A stretch of 64,000 nt of DNA from positions 1-64,000 of the forward strand of contig NZ_CAMYKO010000005.1 of assembly GCF_947259025.1 (NCBI RefSeq), given 5' to 3'. The translations under genes and the position numbers were made by a program. This document shows, one piece after another, positions 30,776-39,415 of the stretch (position 1 is its first letter; each line of letters begins with the position of its first letter). This stretch comes from an uncultured Methylophaga sp. GTDB taxonomy: Bacteria; Pseudomonadota; Gammaproteobacteria; Nitrosococcales; Methylophagaceae. The notes beneath the pieces are model-generated. The model was not told the DNA's origin, ran no database searches, and worked only from the letters and a program-made list of their open reading frames with translations.

Positions 30776-31234
30776 TTACGGGCAGAATTCTTCAATCTGT
30801 TGCTGAGCCTCTTCGATTTTCTGCTGGCGTTCTTCTTCACTGAGACGGTAGGCATTGCCTTCTTCATCCAGAAAACGTCGTCCCGGGTTGTCCTGATAAA
30901 GCTGCAGGTTGCTCTGGGCGGTGGCACAGTTCTGCTCGATGGCAGCCTGTCTTTCGGCCTCACTTTGCTGTTCCTGCTGTGCTTCTTCGGCGGCCGTCTC
31001 ACTGGCTTGTTGCTGTTCGATCAGTTCATCCACTTCCTGTTGGGCCTGCTCCTGATCGATGGGTGGAGGCAACGGCACATCTATCGTTTCAGCTTCACCG
31101 GATGCTGGGGGCTGTTGGGAGTAATGCGTCTGACCATTTTCGTCGACCCAGGTGTAGATTTGGGCATGGACGCTGAAACTCAGGCTCATCGCCAGTATAG
31201 CCAGGCAAAGCTGTCTGTAATCCATTAAAACCAT
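30776..31234 (-). CDS. Exported DUF4124 protein with Gln/Glu-rich helix
   Basis: The start at 31234 (or 31225) places a signal peptide at the N-terminus (LCLAILAMSLSFSVHAQ). Next comes the DUF4124 domain (IYTWVDENGQTHYSQQPP), a short beta unit common in exported gammaproteobacterial proteins. The rest is a Gln/Glu-rich predicted coiled coil containing two cysteines (NCATAQ and the terminal FCP) that could form a disulfide. About 152 residues. Function unknown. The longer frame from 31312 lacks a signal-like start and runs up to the divergent gene. Confidence 0.75.
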   Translation of the reverse strand: MVLMDYRQLCLAILAMSLSFSVHAQIYTWVDENGQTHYSQQPPASGEAETIDVPLPPPIDQEQAQQEVDELIEQQQASETAAEEAQQEQQSEAERQAAIEQNCATAQSNLQLYQDNPGRRFLDEEGNAYRLSEEERQQKIEEAQQQIEEFCP

Positions 31235-31312
31235 ATTCCCCACCTGTTTGATAATTGGGCCTGCTATTATTGGCAGGCTTCTAAATTCTACGCCAAAGCG
31301 CTCAATCATCAA

Positions 31313-32179
31313 ATGTCTTATAGTTCAGCACGTTTTGAAACGCATCTTCCTGTGACTGAGAGCGGTCATACCGCCGTGGCGCTTCTGGCAGAGCAAACCG
31401 GTCTATCCCGGCAGCGTATTAAAGTTGTGATGCGACAGGGCGCGGTGTGGCTGACCACCGGTAAAAGAACGCAGCGTCTCCGCCGGGCCAGCCGTGAACT
31501 GGGGCCGGGCCAGACACTGCATATGTATTACGATGAAAAGGTGCTCAATCAGGTGCCGGCCGAGGTCGAGTTGGTAGCAGACAAAGGCCATTACAGTATC
31601 TGGAACAAACCCTGCGGCATGTTCTCACAAGGCTCGAAATGGGGCGACCACTGCACCGTGACCCGCTGGGCTGAGCAACACCTCAGGCCCGAGCGCAATG
31701 CTTTTGTGGTTCATCGGCTGGATAGGGCGGCTAATGGCCTGATTATTGTCGCTCATGAAAAGCAGGCGGCAGCTAAGCTCTCATCCTTGTTTCAGACCCG
31801 TCACATCGACAAACGCTACCGCATCTGGGTGGCGGGCGAATTCCCGGACCGGGCCACGGCTGAAAAGCCGATAAAAGTGGCGCAGACTCTGGACGGCAGA
31901 CACGCCTGCAGTTATTTCAGTCGATTGCGTTATGACGCTGTTAATAACCAGACTCTGCTTGATGTCAAAATCGACACTGGCCGTAAACATCAAATCCGGC
32001 GTCATGTCGCCGCACTGGGCTATCCGGTTATCGGAGATCGGCTCTACGGCGAGGTCAAGACCAAACAAGACTTACAGCTCACAGCTTATTACCTGGCTTT
32101 TACCTGTCCATTCAATGACCTGGAGCAGGCTTTTGATCTTCGCGGTGCTGAATTGACAAACCTGACACTGCGGGAGTAA
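31313..32179 (+). CDS. RluA-family pseudouridine synthase
   Basis: A 288-residue RNA pseudouridine synthase. An S4-like N-terminal region (GLSRQRIKVVMRQGAVWL) precedes the catalytic domain, whose signature HRLDRAANGLII contains the essential aspartate near residue 135. DTGRKHQIRRHVAALGYPVIGDRLYG is the second conserved block. The target (rRNA or tRNA site) cannot be assigned from sequence. It diverges from the DUF4124 gene with about 80 bp between starts. Confidence 0.88.
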   Translation: MSYSSARFETHLPVTESGHTAVALLAEQTGLSRQRIKVVMRQGAVWLTTGKRTQRLRRASRELGPGQTLHMYYDEKVLNQVPAEVELVADKGHYSIWNKPCGMFSQGSKWGDHCTVTRWAEQHLRPERNAFVVHRLDRAANGLIIVAHEKQAAAKLSSLFQTRHIDKRYRIWVAGEFPDRATAEKPIKVAQTLDGRHACSYFSRLRYDAVNNQTLLDVKIDTGRKHQIRRHVAALGYPVIGDRLYGEVKTKQDLQLTAYYLAFTCPFNDLEQAFDLRGAELTNLTLRE

Positions 32180-32211
32180 TTTGAAACTAGGTCAGCAGCG
32201 GAGCGTCGACG

Positions 32212-32403
32212 ATGACACGTGACTACGACTCTGAGCAAAACAGACAGGTATGGAATGGAAAGGAGCGGCGCAGGGAGCAGCGGCGTGAAGGTCATGACCG
32301 CCGGGACATGATTCGGTTTGAACCGGATAAAGATGACCGCCGATCTGGTGACGAACGCCGTAAAAATACAAAGTCCGGATGGGATTCCGGCAGGACCATC
32401 TGA
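32212..32403 (+). CDS. Small highly charged protein
   Basis: A 63-residue frame rich in arginine, aspartate and glutamate, with repeated ERRxxxxRR / DRR blocks (GKERRREQRREGHDRR, DDRRSGDERRK). There is no hydrophobic core, so it is probably disordered or acts by binding nucleic acid or another protein. GGAG lies 13 bases before the ATG, rather far. It sits 32 bases after the pseudouridine synthase gene on the same strand. It may be a real small gene, but low-complexity composition keeps confidence moderate. Confidence 0.45.
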   Translation: MTRDYDSEQNRQVWNGKERRREQRREGHDRRDMIRFEPDKDDRRSGDERRKNTKSGWDSGRTI

Positions 32404-32413
32404 GCGGTCTCGC

Positions 32414-33742
32414 TCACTGCAAGCGCCGGATAATACCTGGCAGATAAGTACTCTGGCTCAAGCCCCGAGCGGTCAGCAGTATCATCAGTGCGGCCCATAA
32501 ACCGTGATTTTCCCAACCTTGTAACAAATACCAGCCCGGCAGAAAGCAGATAAAGGTTGAAAACAGCATGGTATTGCGCATTTCCCGGCCCAGTGTTGCG
32601 CCTACAAATAAGCCGTCAAACAGATAAGACCAGACTGCCAGTACCGGAGCCAGCACCACCCAGTAGCGATAGCTTTCTGCCGTCGTGGCAACGCTCTCAA
32701 TGCTGGTCAGCAAAGCAATAATCTCAGAACCGAAAAGCCAGTAGACCAGGCTGAACAGGCAAGCTGCCAGCCATGACCAGATGCCGTTTAACTGCAGGCT
32801 GCGTTTGAGCATGGTCGCATCTCGCCGGCCAATTGCCCGGCCACTCATGACTTCGGTGGAATTGGCAAAGCCATCCAGCACATGGGCCATAAAAGTAATA
32901 AAGTTGAGCAGCACCATATTGGCCGCCAGTGTCACATCGCCGGCCTGAGCCCCCTGATTGGTGAAAAAAGCAAAGCTGAAAATCAGGCACAGAGTCCTGA
33001 TCATAAAGTTGCCATGCAGGTTAAGACTGTGCCGGTTTTCAATCATCAACCGCAGTTCATCCCGCAAGCGGATCTGAGTTAAATTGAGACGCCGCTGTTG
33101 CAGTAAAGCCAGCGCAAACACCAGGCCGCAATACTCTGCAATCACCGAAGCCAATGCGACGCCATCGGCTTTCATGCCAAAACCATTCACCAGCAACAGG
33201 TCAAAGCTGATATTGCAGAGGTTAATCACCAGCACTACGGCCAGCGCAGATCGCGAGGCCGCCATACCAATCAACCAGCCTAATATCGCGTAGTTAAGCA
33301 GGGTGGCCGGCGCGCTCCAGATGCGGATCTGATAATACATCCCGGCTTCGGCAAGCACTTCAGGGCTGCCGTCGATAATCCTGAAGGCCAGCCAGCCTAT
33401 CGGCGCCTGCAAGGCCAGTAATAGCACGGCGATGATGATAGCCAGCAGACCCGACTGCACCAGCACATCACGGGTTTGGCTGTCATCGTCACCACTGCTG
33501 GCCTGTGAGGTGAGCCCCGTCGTTACCATCCGCAAAAAGCCAAAGCCCCAGAACAGAAAGCTAAACAGCATGCTGCCCAGGGCGACGGCGCCCAGATAGA
33601 TTGGCGAGTCAAGATGGCCGACCACCGCCGTATCAACCATGCCCAGTAAGGGTGTAGAGAGATTAGCGAGAATCATCGGGCCGGCAATGGCCCAGATTTT
33701 TTGATGCGTAATGGTGTTTGTGCTGTGCAATGTTTTATCCAT
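32414..33742 (-). CDS. MATE family efflux transporter (DinF-like)
   Basis: A multidrug/organic cation antiporter of about 442 residues with twelve predicted membrane segments. Family features are [29 protein letters not shown] at the N-terminus and [21 protein letters not shown] at the start of the second half. DinF is the closest subfamily by pattern. The ATG at 33742 is preferred; a GTG five codons earlier lies in the stem of the terminator of the upstream gene. Transported substrate unknown. Confidence 0.88.
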   Translation of the reverse strand: MDKTLHSTNTITHQKIWAIAGPMILANLSTPLLGMVDTAVVGHLDSPIYLGAVALGSMLFSFLFWGFGFLRMVTTGLTSQASSGDDDSQTRDVLVQSGLLAIIIAVLLLALQAPIGWLAFRIIDGSPEVLAEAGMYYQIRIWSAPATLLNYAILGWLIGMAASRSALAVVLVINLCNISFDLLLVNGFGMKADGVALASVIAEYCGLVFALALLQQRRLNLTQIRLRDELRLMIENRHSLNLHGNFMIRTLCLIFSFAFFTNQGAQAGDVTLAANMVLLNFITFMAHVLDGFANSTEVMSGRAIGRRDATMLKRSLQLNGIWSWLAACLFSLVYWLFGSEIIALLTSIESVATTAESYRYWVVLAPVLAVWSYLFDGLFVGATLGREMRNTMLFSTFICFLPGWYLLQGWENHGLWAALMILLTARGLSQSTYLPGIIRRLQ

Positions 33743-33750
33743 AAACAACA

Positions 33751-33770
33751 AGGCCACCCGCAGGTGGCCT
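33751..33770 (-). terminator. Terminator after hppA
   Basis: Stem AGGCCACC / GGTGGCCT with a 4-base loop, followed on the minus strand by TTGTTGTTT. It lies between the hppA stop and the MATE start codon. Confidence 0.7.
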
Positions 33771-33793
33771 CGTTCAGTAATGCGTTTTTATTT

Positions 33794-35806
33794 TCAGATC
33801 AACAGCGGGGCGATAACCAGGCTGACAATCGCCATGACATTGATCAGGATGTTCATCGACGGACCCGAGGTATCCTTGAGTGGATCACCCACGGTATCGC
33901 CGACAACAGCGGCTTTATGAATATCTGACCCCTTGCCGCCGTGATGGCCTTTTTCCACATGCTTTTTCGCATTATCCCAGGCACCGCCGGCATTGGCCAT
34001 CATCAGTGCCATCATCACGCAGCAGATAAGCGCACCGCCGAGCATGCCGCCCAGTGCTTCCGGGCCCAGGCCGAAACCGACCACAATCGGTGCCAGCACA
34101 GCCAGCGTACCGGGTAGGATCATCTTCTGTAGAGCGGCTTTGGTCGCGATATCGACGCAGCGGGCAGTATCCGGTTTGGCTTTACCTTCCAGCAGGCCCG
34201 GAATCTCTTTGAACTGGCGACGGATTTCACGAATCATATCAAAAGCGGCATCACCGACTGCGGTCATGGTCAGCGCACTGACCAGGAACGGGAAAATACC
34301 GCCCAGGAACATGCCCATCAACACCAGCGGATTATTAATCAGCAGGGCAAAGCTGGGGTCGCCCTGGGTGATGGTTTCGATATAAGCGCTGATAATGGCT
34401 AATGCCGCTAGCGCAGCTGCGCCGATAGCAAAGCCTTTACCAATAGCAGCTGTGGTGTTGCCCAGTTCATCCAGCGAGTCGGTAATATTGCGGGTGTCTT
34501 CGCCCATTTCTGCCATCTCAGCGATACCCCCGGCATTATCCGCTACCGGACCATAGGCATCGATGGCCATGGTAATGCCGACTGTGGCCAGCATACCGAC
34601 AGCAGCGATACCGACTCCGTAGAGGCCGGCAAAGAAGCTTGAAGTGAAAATAATGGCGGCAATGGTCAGCACCGGAATAGCCACCGACTGCATGCCTAGT
34701 GCCAGGCCGCCAATCATGACGGTGGCTGGGCCGGTTTCACCGCTGCCAGCCAGTTTGCGAACCGGTGAACCGCCGGTGTAATACTCAGTGCTGAGACCGA
34801 TCACAATACCGCCAATGGCACCTGAGAGTACGGCAACCCACAGCGCTGTCAGACCGCCCAGACTGGTAATCAACAACCAGGAGACGATGATAAACAGCAG
34901 CGAGGCGCCCATGGTGCCGATACGTAATGCCACTTCCGCGCTTTTTGCAGAAAAGACCTTGACCGCAATAATACCGGCAACAGAGCAGAGCAGACCGACA
35001 GATGCCAGTGCCAGCGGCATGAACATCAATGTTGACTGACTGTCGGCCAGTTGACTGACCGCCACTGCGCTCATGGTTGAGGCGATGGCGATACTGGCAA
35101 TCATCGCCCCGCAGTAGGATTCAAAAATATCCGAGCCCATACCGGCAACATCGCCGACATTGTCACCCACGTTATCGGCAATCACGCCCGGGTTACGCGG
35201 GTCATCTTCGGGAATACCGGCTTCGACTTTGCCCACCAGATCAGCACCGACATCGGCCGATTTGGTAAAAATACCACCGCCGACACGGGAGAACAGAGCA
35301 ACAGATGAAGCACCCATACCAAAGCCGTGAATGGTGTGAGCGGTGTGTGGATCACTGCCGTAAAGAAGATAGAGCGTGCCCAGGCCTAAAAGGCCCATCG
35401 CGGCGACCGTCAGCCCCATGATTGAGCCGCCGAAGAAAGCTACGGTCAAAGCTTCGGGTGCACCACTGTCGCGTGCGGCAACGGCAGTGCGAACATTGGC
35501 CTGAGTGGCCGTATACATGCCGATAAAACCGGCCGAGGCAGAGCTAATCGCACCCACAAAAAAGGCCAGCGCGGTGTGCCAGCCCAAATCAGATAGCCCC
35601 AATCCGATAATGCAGATCAAGCAGAAAATACCGAGGCGGCTGTACTCAGCCCGCATAAAGACCATGGCGCCCAGATGTATTTGATCGCCGATATCCACGA
35701 CATTACCGGTCCCCGGTGAGTGAGACCTGACCTTTTTATAGACCAGAAAAGCGCAGAGAAGTCCGAAGAGTCCCAAAATCGCTGGGACGGTGCTGAGTGC
35801 CGTCAT
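33794..35806 (-). CDS. hppA: Membrane-bound ion-translocating pyrophosphatase, K+-dependent type
   Basis: Couples pyrophosphate hydrolysis to pumping H+ or Na+ across the inner membrane. The 670 residues carry about 16 membrane segments. The pyrophosphate-binding loop includes [35 protein letters not shown] near 195-225. The determinant [10 protein letters not shown] has alanine where K+-independent enzymes have lysine, so the K+-dependent subfamily is indicated. Whether the pumped ion is H+ or Na+ is not resolved here. A soluble pyrophosphatase gene (ppa) lies 1.4 kb away in the opposite orientation. Confidence 0.95.
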   Translation of the reverse strand: MTALSTVPAILGLFGLLCAFLVYKKVRSHSPGTGNVVDIGDQIHLGAMVFMRAEYSRLGIFCLICIIGLGLSDLGWHTALAFFVGAISSASAGFIGMYTATQANVRTAVAARDSGAPEALTVAFFGGSIMGLTVAAMGLLGLGTLYLLYGSDPHTAHTIHGFGMGASSVALFSRVGGGIFTKSADVGADLVGKVEAGIPEDDPRNPGVIADNVGDNVGDVAGMGSDIFESYCGAMIASIAIASTMSAVAVSQLADSQSTLMFMPLALASVGLLCSVAGIIAVKVFSAKSAEVALRIGTMGASLLFIIVSWLLITSLGGLTALWVAVLSGAIGGIVIGLSTEYYTGGSPVRKLAGSGETGPATVMIGGLALGMQSVAIPVLTIAAIIFTSSFFAGLYGVGIAAVGMLATVGITMAIDAYGPVADNAGGIAEMAEMGEDTRNITDSLDELGNTTAAIGKGFAIGAAALAALAIISAYIETITQGDPSFALLINNPLVLMGMFLGGIFPFLVSALTMTAVGDAAFDMIREIRRQFKEIPGLLEGKAKPDTARCVDIATKAALQKMILPGTLAVLAPIVVGFGLGPEALGGMLGGALICCVMMALMMANAGGAWDNAKKHVEKGHHGGKGSDIHKAAVVGDTVGDPLKDTSGPSMNILINVMAIVSLVIAPLLI

Positions 35807-35942
35807 AAGTCCTACCTCGTTATTGTCGTTAGAAAAGTTTTGCGGGTGTTGCTCCTTGTCTTTTTTTGGTGCTTCGTTTCTTATACCTGTATCGTAATTC
35901 TAAGTAAAGTCGCGGTCTGAGGCGGTTTTTGTAACAGGAGAA

Positions 35943-36743
35943 ATGGATTTGATGCTGGAGTGGCTCAGTTTCGCCCTGGCCGGGATCGTGGCCGGATTGA
36001 CGGCCGGACTGTTTGGTATTGGCGGTGGTCTGATTATCGTGCCGATTCTGGTCACAGTGTTCAGCTGGCAGGGCATGTCAGCGGAGATTGCGATACATGT
36101 TGCCATCGGCACCTCGCTGATGACTATCTGCGTGACGTCACTGTCATCGATGCGTGCTCATCACCGTTACGGCACGACTCAGTGGCGGCTGGTGGCGAAG
36201 CTGGCACCCGGTCTGGTCCTGGGTAGCCTGATCGGCGCAGTGATTGCTGCCAACCTTTCCAGTCAGTGGTTACAGTCGATCTTTGCCGTGTTTGCCTTGC
36301 TGATGGCAGTGAGGATGTGGATGCCGCCCCCCAGCGCTCTGTCAGTCAGGTTGCTGGGCAAACCTTTGATGAGTTTTTATGGTCTGCTGACCGGTGTTGT
36401 TTCTGCCATGGTGGGCATTGGCGGCGGCACGCTGGTGGTGCCTTACCTGGTGATGGCTGGCCAAGAGATACAAAAAGCAGTGGGGACCGCCGCAGCCTGT
36501 GGCTTTCCCATTGCCGCCAGTGGCGTGATAGGCTTTATCTGGATGGGCAGCCAGGTTCACCAGGTTGAAGGTGACTGGCTGACCGGCTTTGTTCACTGGC
36601 AGGCCTTTCTTGGTGTGATTGCGACCAGTGTTTTTATGGCGCCGCTGGGTGCCAGACTGGCCCGGCAATTGTCGCATCGCAAACTAAGCCGGTTGTTTTC
36701 ACTGGTCCTGCTGCTAGTGGGGCTGACTCTGCTGAGCCGTTAA
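35943..36743 (+). CDS. TauE/SafE family membrane transporter
   Basis: A 266-residue protein with about eight hydrophobic segments in two repeats. Each starts with the family glycine-rich motif: [19 protein letters not shown] near 18-36 and [19 protein letters not shown] near 148-166. The family exports or imports sulfur-containing or organic anions such as sulfite or sulfoacetate; the substrate here is unknown. AGGAG is only two bases from the first ATG, so the real start may be TTG 35949 or ATG 35952. Rubredoxin follows 19 bases downstream. Confidence 0.88.
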   Translation: MDLMLEWLSFALAGIVAGLTAGLFGIGGGLIIVPILVTVFSWQGMSAEIAIHVAIGTSLMTICVTSLSSMRAHHRYGTTQWRLVAKLAPGLVLGSLIGAVIAANLSSQWLQSIFAVFALLMAVRMWMPPPSALSVRLLGKPLMSFYGLLTGVVSAMVGIGGGTLVVPYLVMAGQEIQKAVGTAAACGFPIAASGVIGFIWMGSQVHQVEGDWLTGFVHWQAFLGVIATSVFMAPLGARLARQLSHRKLSRLFSLVLLLVGLTLLSR

Positions 36744-36762
36744 TTTAACGCGAGGAGGCGGC

Positions 36763-36933
36763 ATGAAAAAGTGGATATGCACAGTATGTGGTTTTGTCTA
36801 TGACGAGGCCGAGGGCTTGCCGGAAGAGGGCATTGCACCGGGCACGGCCTGGGAGGATATTCCCGATGACTGGGAATGCCCCGACTGCGGCGCAGTTAAA
36901 GAAGACTTTGATATGATTCCGCTGGAAGAGTGA
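36763..36933 (+). CDS. Rubredoxin
   Basis: A 56-residue electron carrier with a single iron held by four cysteines. Two CxxC motifs are present: [15 protein letters not shown] (Cys6, Cys9) and [13 protein letters not shown] (Cys39, Cys42), with the family linker [15 protein letters not shown] between them. GAGGAGG lies before the ATG. No rubredoxin reductase or alkane hydroxylase gene is nearby, so its partner is unknown. It may be co-transcribed with the TauE gene. Confidence 0.95.
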   Translation: MKKWICTVCGFVYDEAEGLPEEGIAPGTAWEDIPDDWECPDCGAVKEDFDMIPLEE

Positions 36934-36970
36934 ATGTCACCCTAACATTCAAGCTACTAAATAGCTGTCT

Positions 36971-37004
36971 CGTCATTGCGAGGCCATAGGCCGGGGCAAT
37001 CCAG
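36971..37004. repeat. CGTCATTGCGAG-type palindromic intergenic repeat
   Basis: The stretch CGTCATTGCGAGGCC and GGCCGGGGCAATCC can fold on itself (TTGC with GCAA, GGCC with GGCC). It belongs by pattern to the short palindromic 'CGTCATTGCGAG...GCAATCC' repeats seen in many bacterial genomes. It lies in the 272-bp gap between rubredoxin and ppa, which otherwise holds only the ppa promoter. Confidence 0.6.
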
Positions 37005-37136
37005 TTCAGTGCTGCCGAGCAGACTCGGATATTGTTACCCTCGCCAGTGCAGCTAGCAGAGACAATTTGAATTGACTTTCACTCAGTCAAATCAGCTTGA
37101 TCATGGCAAACAAGACGTGAGCACCGTGTTTGTGAG

Positions 37137-37165
37137 TTTAATCCGCCGGGCTTTTCTTTTATAAT
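37137..37165 (+). promoter_or_regulatory. Candidate ppa promoter
   Basis: A consensus -10 TATAAT (37160-37165) with a weak -35 TTTAAT (37137-37142) at 17-bp spacing, 40 bases before the ppa start codon. Confidence 0.55.
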
Positions 37166-37205
37166 TCGTGGATTTACTCATTCTTAAACTGGAGCTCAGA
37201 ACACT

Positions 37206-37745
37206 ATGAACCTCGACCGTGTTGGTTCGGGCAGTAATCTGCCACAAGACGTTAATGTCATCATCGAAATCCCTTCACATTCCGATCCGGTGAAGTACGA
37301 AGTCGATAAGGATACCGGTGCCCTGTTTGTGGATCGTTTTATGAACACGGCGATGTTCTATCCCACCAACTACGGCTACATCCCGCACACCCTCTCTGAT
37401 GACGGTGACCCGGTTGACGTGCTGGTGGTCAGTCCTTATGCACTTATCAGTGGTTCTGTAGTGGCCTGTCGCCCGGTGGGCATGCTGAAAATGACCGATG
37501 AATCGGGCGAAGATGCCAAAGTCATCGCCGTGCCACACGATAAAATGTACGACGATGTCAAAGATATTGAAGACGTCTCACCCATGTTGCTGGATCAACT
37601 GGCTCACTTTTTCGAGCACTACAAAGACCTGGAAAAGAACAAATGGGTCAAAATCGAAGGCTGGGTCAGCAAGGCAGATGCCGAACAAGAGATTGTTGCC
37701 AGTGTTGAGCGTTTCAAAGCAGCACCGGTCAAACCCCAGTTCTAA
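37206..37745 (+). CDS. ppa: Inorganic pyrophosphatase, soluble family I
   Basis: Cytoplasmic magnesium-dependent hydrolysis of pyrophosphate. The signature [10 protein letters not shown] (near 66-75) holds the metal-binding aspartates; upstream [15 protein letters not shown] and [12 protein letters not shown] are conserved active-site stretches. 179 residues, close to E. coli (176). It is monocistronic: own promoter with a perfect -10 and a strong terminator after it. Confidence 0.97.
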   Translation: MNLDRVGSGSNLPQDVNVIIEIPSHSDPVKYEVDKDTGALFVDRFMNTAMFYPTNYGYIPHTLSDDGDPVDVLVVSPYALISGSVVACRPVGMLKMTDESGEDAKVIAVPHDKMYDDVKDIEDVSPMLLDQLAHFFEHYKDLEKNKWVKIEGWVSKADAEQEIVASVERFKAAPVKPQF

Positions 37746-37763
37746 AGCAGAACTGCCAGCAAA

Positions 37764-37801
37764 TCATCGGCGAGCTGAGTGTTCAGTCTCGCCGATTTTT
37801 T
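37764..37801 (+). terminator. Terminator after ppa
   Basis: Outer stem ATCGGCGAG / CTCGCCGAT and an inner CTGA / TCAG, closed by a GTGT loop and followed by seven T. Confidence 0.92.
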
Positions 37802-37818
37802 TATAAAGCGACTTCAAC

Positions 37819-38661
37819 ATGACACAACTTATCCTGCAGGGCGTCACACTGGAACAAAAACAGGCTGAAACGCTTGCTAGGGACTTTGGCGGCGAGCTGG
37901 ACTGGCGTGGCAAGTTTGCCCTCATCGACCAGGCAGAGATTAACCGCGATGCGATGGATGCGCTGCGCCGCAAACATGACTTTGATATTAACTGTCTGCC
38001 GGATGGCTTTGACAGCAGCGCGGCAAAACTGCTGGTCACCGATATGGATTCGACCCTGATCAGCATCGAATGCATTGATGAAATCGCCGATTTTATGAAC
38101 ATCAAACCGCAGGTTGCCGAGATTACTGAAGCCGCAATGCAGGGCGAGATTGATTTCGAAACTTCACTCAGACAGCGCGTGTCATTGTTAAAAGGATTAG
38201 ATGTGACGGTGTTGGAGCGTGTTTATGAGGAACGTTTACAACTCAATCCCGGTGCTGAGATCATGGTGGAAACACTGAAAAAGCAGGGGATCAGCCTGGC
38301 GCTGGTATCGGGTGGTTTTACTTTCTTCACCGACAGACTTAAGCAAAGGCTGGGTCTGGATTTCACTCAGGCCAATGTGCTTGCTGAAAAAGACGGCAAA
38401 CTGACCGGCGAAGTAGACGGCGAAGTGTGCGGCGCAGAAGCCAAAGCAACATTTTTACACCGCTGTTGTGAGCAGCTTGATATCAGCCCGGCACAGACGC
38501 TGGCGCTTGGCGATGGCGCCAATGATTTACTGATGATGGAACCGGCCGGCCTGAGCGTGGCTTATCACGCCAAACCCAAGGTTCAGCAGCAGGCTGATAC
38601 AGCGATTAACCACAATGGTCTCGACGGCGTATTAGGCTTGTTGCAGCTCAATTATAACTAG
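37819..38661 (+). CDS. serB: Phosphoserine phosphatase
   Basis: Last step of serine synthesis. The HAD nucleophile motif is DMDSTLIS with Asp75 and Asp77; motif 2 is LVSGGFTFF and motif 3/4 LALGDGANDLLMM. The N-terminal 70 residues form the short regulatory extension seen in gammaproteobacterial SerB. The 280 residues are somewhat shorter than E. coli (322). Serine feeds the glyA product earlier in the window, but they are not linked in one operon. Confidence 0.96.
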   Translation: MTQLILQGVTLEQKQAETLARDFGGELDWRGKFALIDQAEINRDAMDALRRKHDFDINCLPDGFDSSAAKLLVTDMDSTLISIECIDEIADFMNIKPQVAEITEAAMQGEIDFETSLRQRVSLLKGLDVTVLERVYEERLQLNPGAEIMVETLKKQGISLALVSGGFTFFTDRLKQRLGLDFTQANVLAEKDGKLTGEVDGEVCGAEAKATFLHRCCEQLDISPAQTLALGDGANDLLMMEPAGLSVAYHAKPKVQQQADTAINHNGLDGVLGLLQLNYN

Positions 38662-38732
38662 CCTAAGCTTGAAATTGAGACCATCGTCCCCATTCTAGAT
38701 ACTGATTTTTTCCAAACTACGAGGATATTTTA

Positions 38733-39053
38733 ATGGACGTTATGGAGCGGATTTCGCAGGCGATTGAAAGCAATGCAGTCATCCTGTTTATGAAAGGCAG
38801 TCCGGAATTTCCACAATGTGGCTTTTCCAGCCGTGCTTCTCAGGCTGTTGCAGCCTGTGGTGCCGAGTTTGCCTATGTCAACGTTCTGGCAGAGCCGGAA
38901 GTGCGTGAAAATCTTTACCGTTACGCTGACTGGCCGACATTCCCTCAGCTTTACATCAACAAAGAGCTGGTCGGTGGCTGCGACATCATCATGGAGATGT
39001 ACGAAAACGGCGAATTGAAAAAAATGATTGATGAAGCCACAGCGAGTCAATAA
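38733..39053 (+). CDS. grxD: Monothiol glutaredoxin GrxD
   Basis: A 106-residue glutaredoxin with the single-cysteine active site CGFS (Cys29 in KGSPEFPQCGFSSRA). The glutathione-binding region is WPTFPQLYINKELVGGCDI. Such proteins carry [2Fe-2S] clusters between iron-sulfur assembly factors. GAGG lies eight bases before the ATG. clpS follows after five bases. Confidence 0.96.
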   Translation: MDVMERISQAIESNAVILFMKGSPEFPQCGFSSRASQAVAACGAEFAYVNVLAEPEVRENLYRYADWPTFPQLYINKELVGGCDIIMEMYENGELKKMIDEATASQ

Positions 39054-39058
39054 AACGC

Positions 39059-39385
39059 ATGAGTGACGATCACGATCACGACTGGCACGGCGATAACGAT
39101 TACGCAGTCGCACCGGCCAAGCCTGATTTGAAGCGACCACCCAAGTACCGGGTGATCATGCTCAATGACGACTATACGCCGATGGATTTTGTGGTTGAGG
39201 TTCTGGAAGCCTTATTCGGTATGGGGCGTGAACGTGCCACACGCACCATGCTGCAAGTTCACACCGAAGGCAGTGCCTTGTGTGGTATTTTTACTTATGA
39301 GATAGCTGAAGCGAAAGTCGAACAGGTCAACAGCTATTCTCAACGCCACGGCCATCCATTGCAGTGTACGATGGAAGAGGAATGA
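39059..39385 (+). CDS. clpS: ATP-dependent Clp protease adaptor ClpS
   Basis: Delivers N-end rule substrates to ClpAP. The flexible acidic/His-rich N-terminus (about 1-28) is followed by the folded core PPKYRVIMLNDDYTPMDFVVEVLEALF, which holds the N-degron pocket (Asn and Asp of NDDYTPM). 108 residues as in E. coli (106). It lies just upstream of clpA, the standard pairing. Confidence 0.97.
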   Translation: MSDDHDHDWHGDNDYAVAPAKPDLKRPPKYRVIMLNDDYTPMDFVVEVLEALFGMGRERATRTMLQVHTEGSALCGIFTYEIAEAKVEQVNSYSQRHGHPLQCTMEEE

Positions 39386-39415
39386 CCCGGTTCGATCCAA
39401 CAGGTGGAACGCAAG

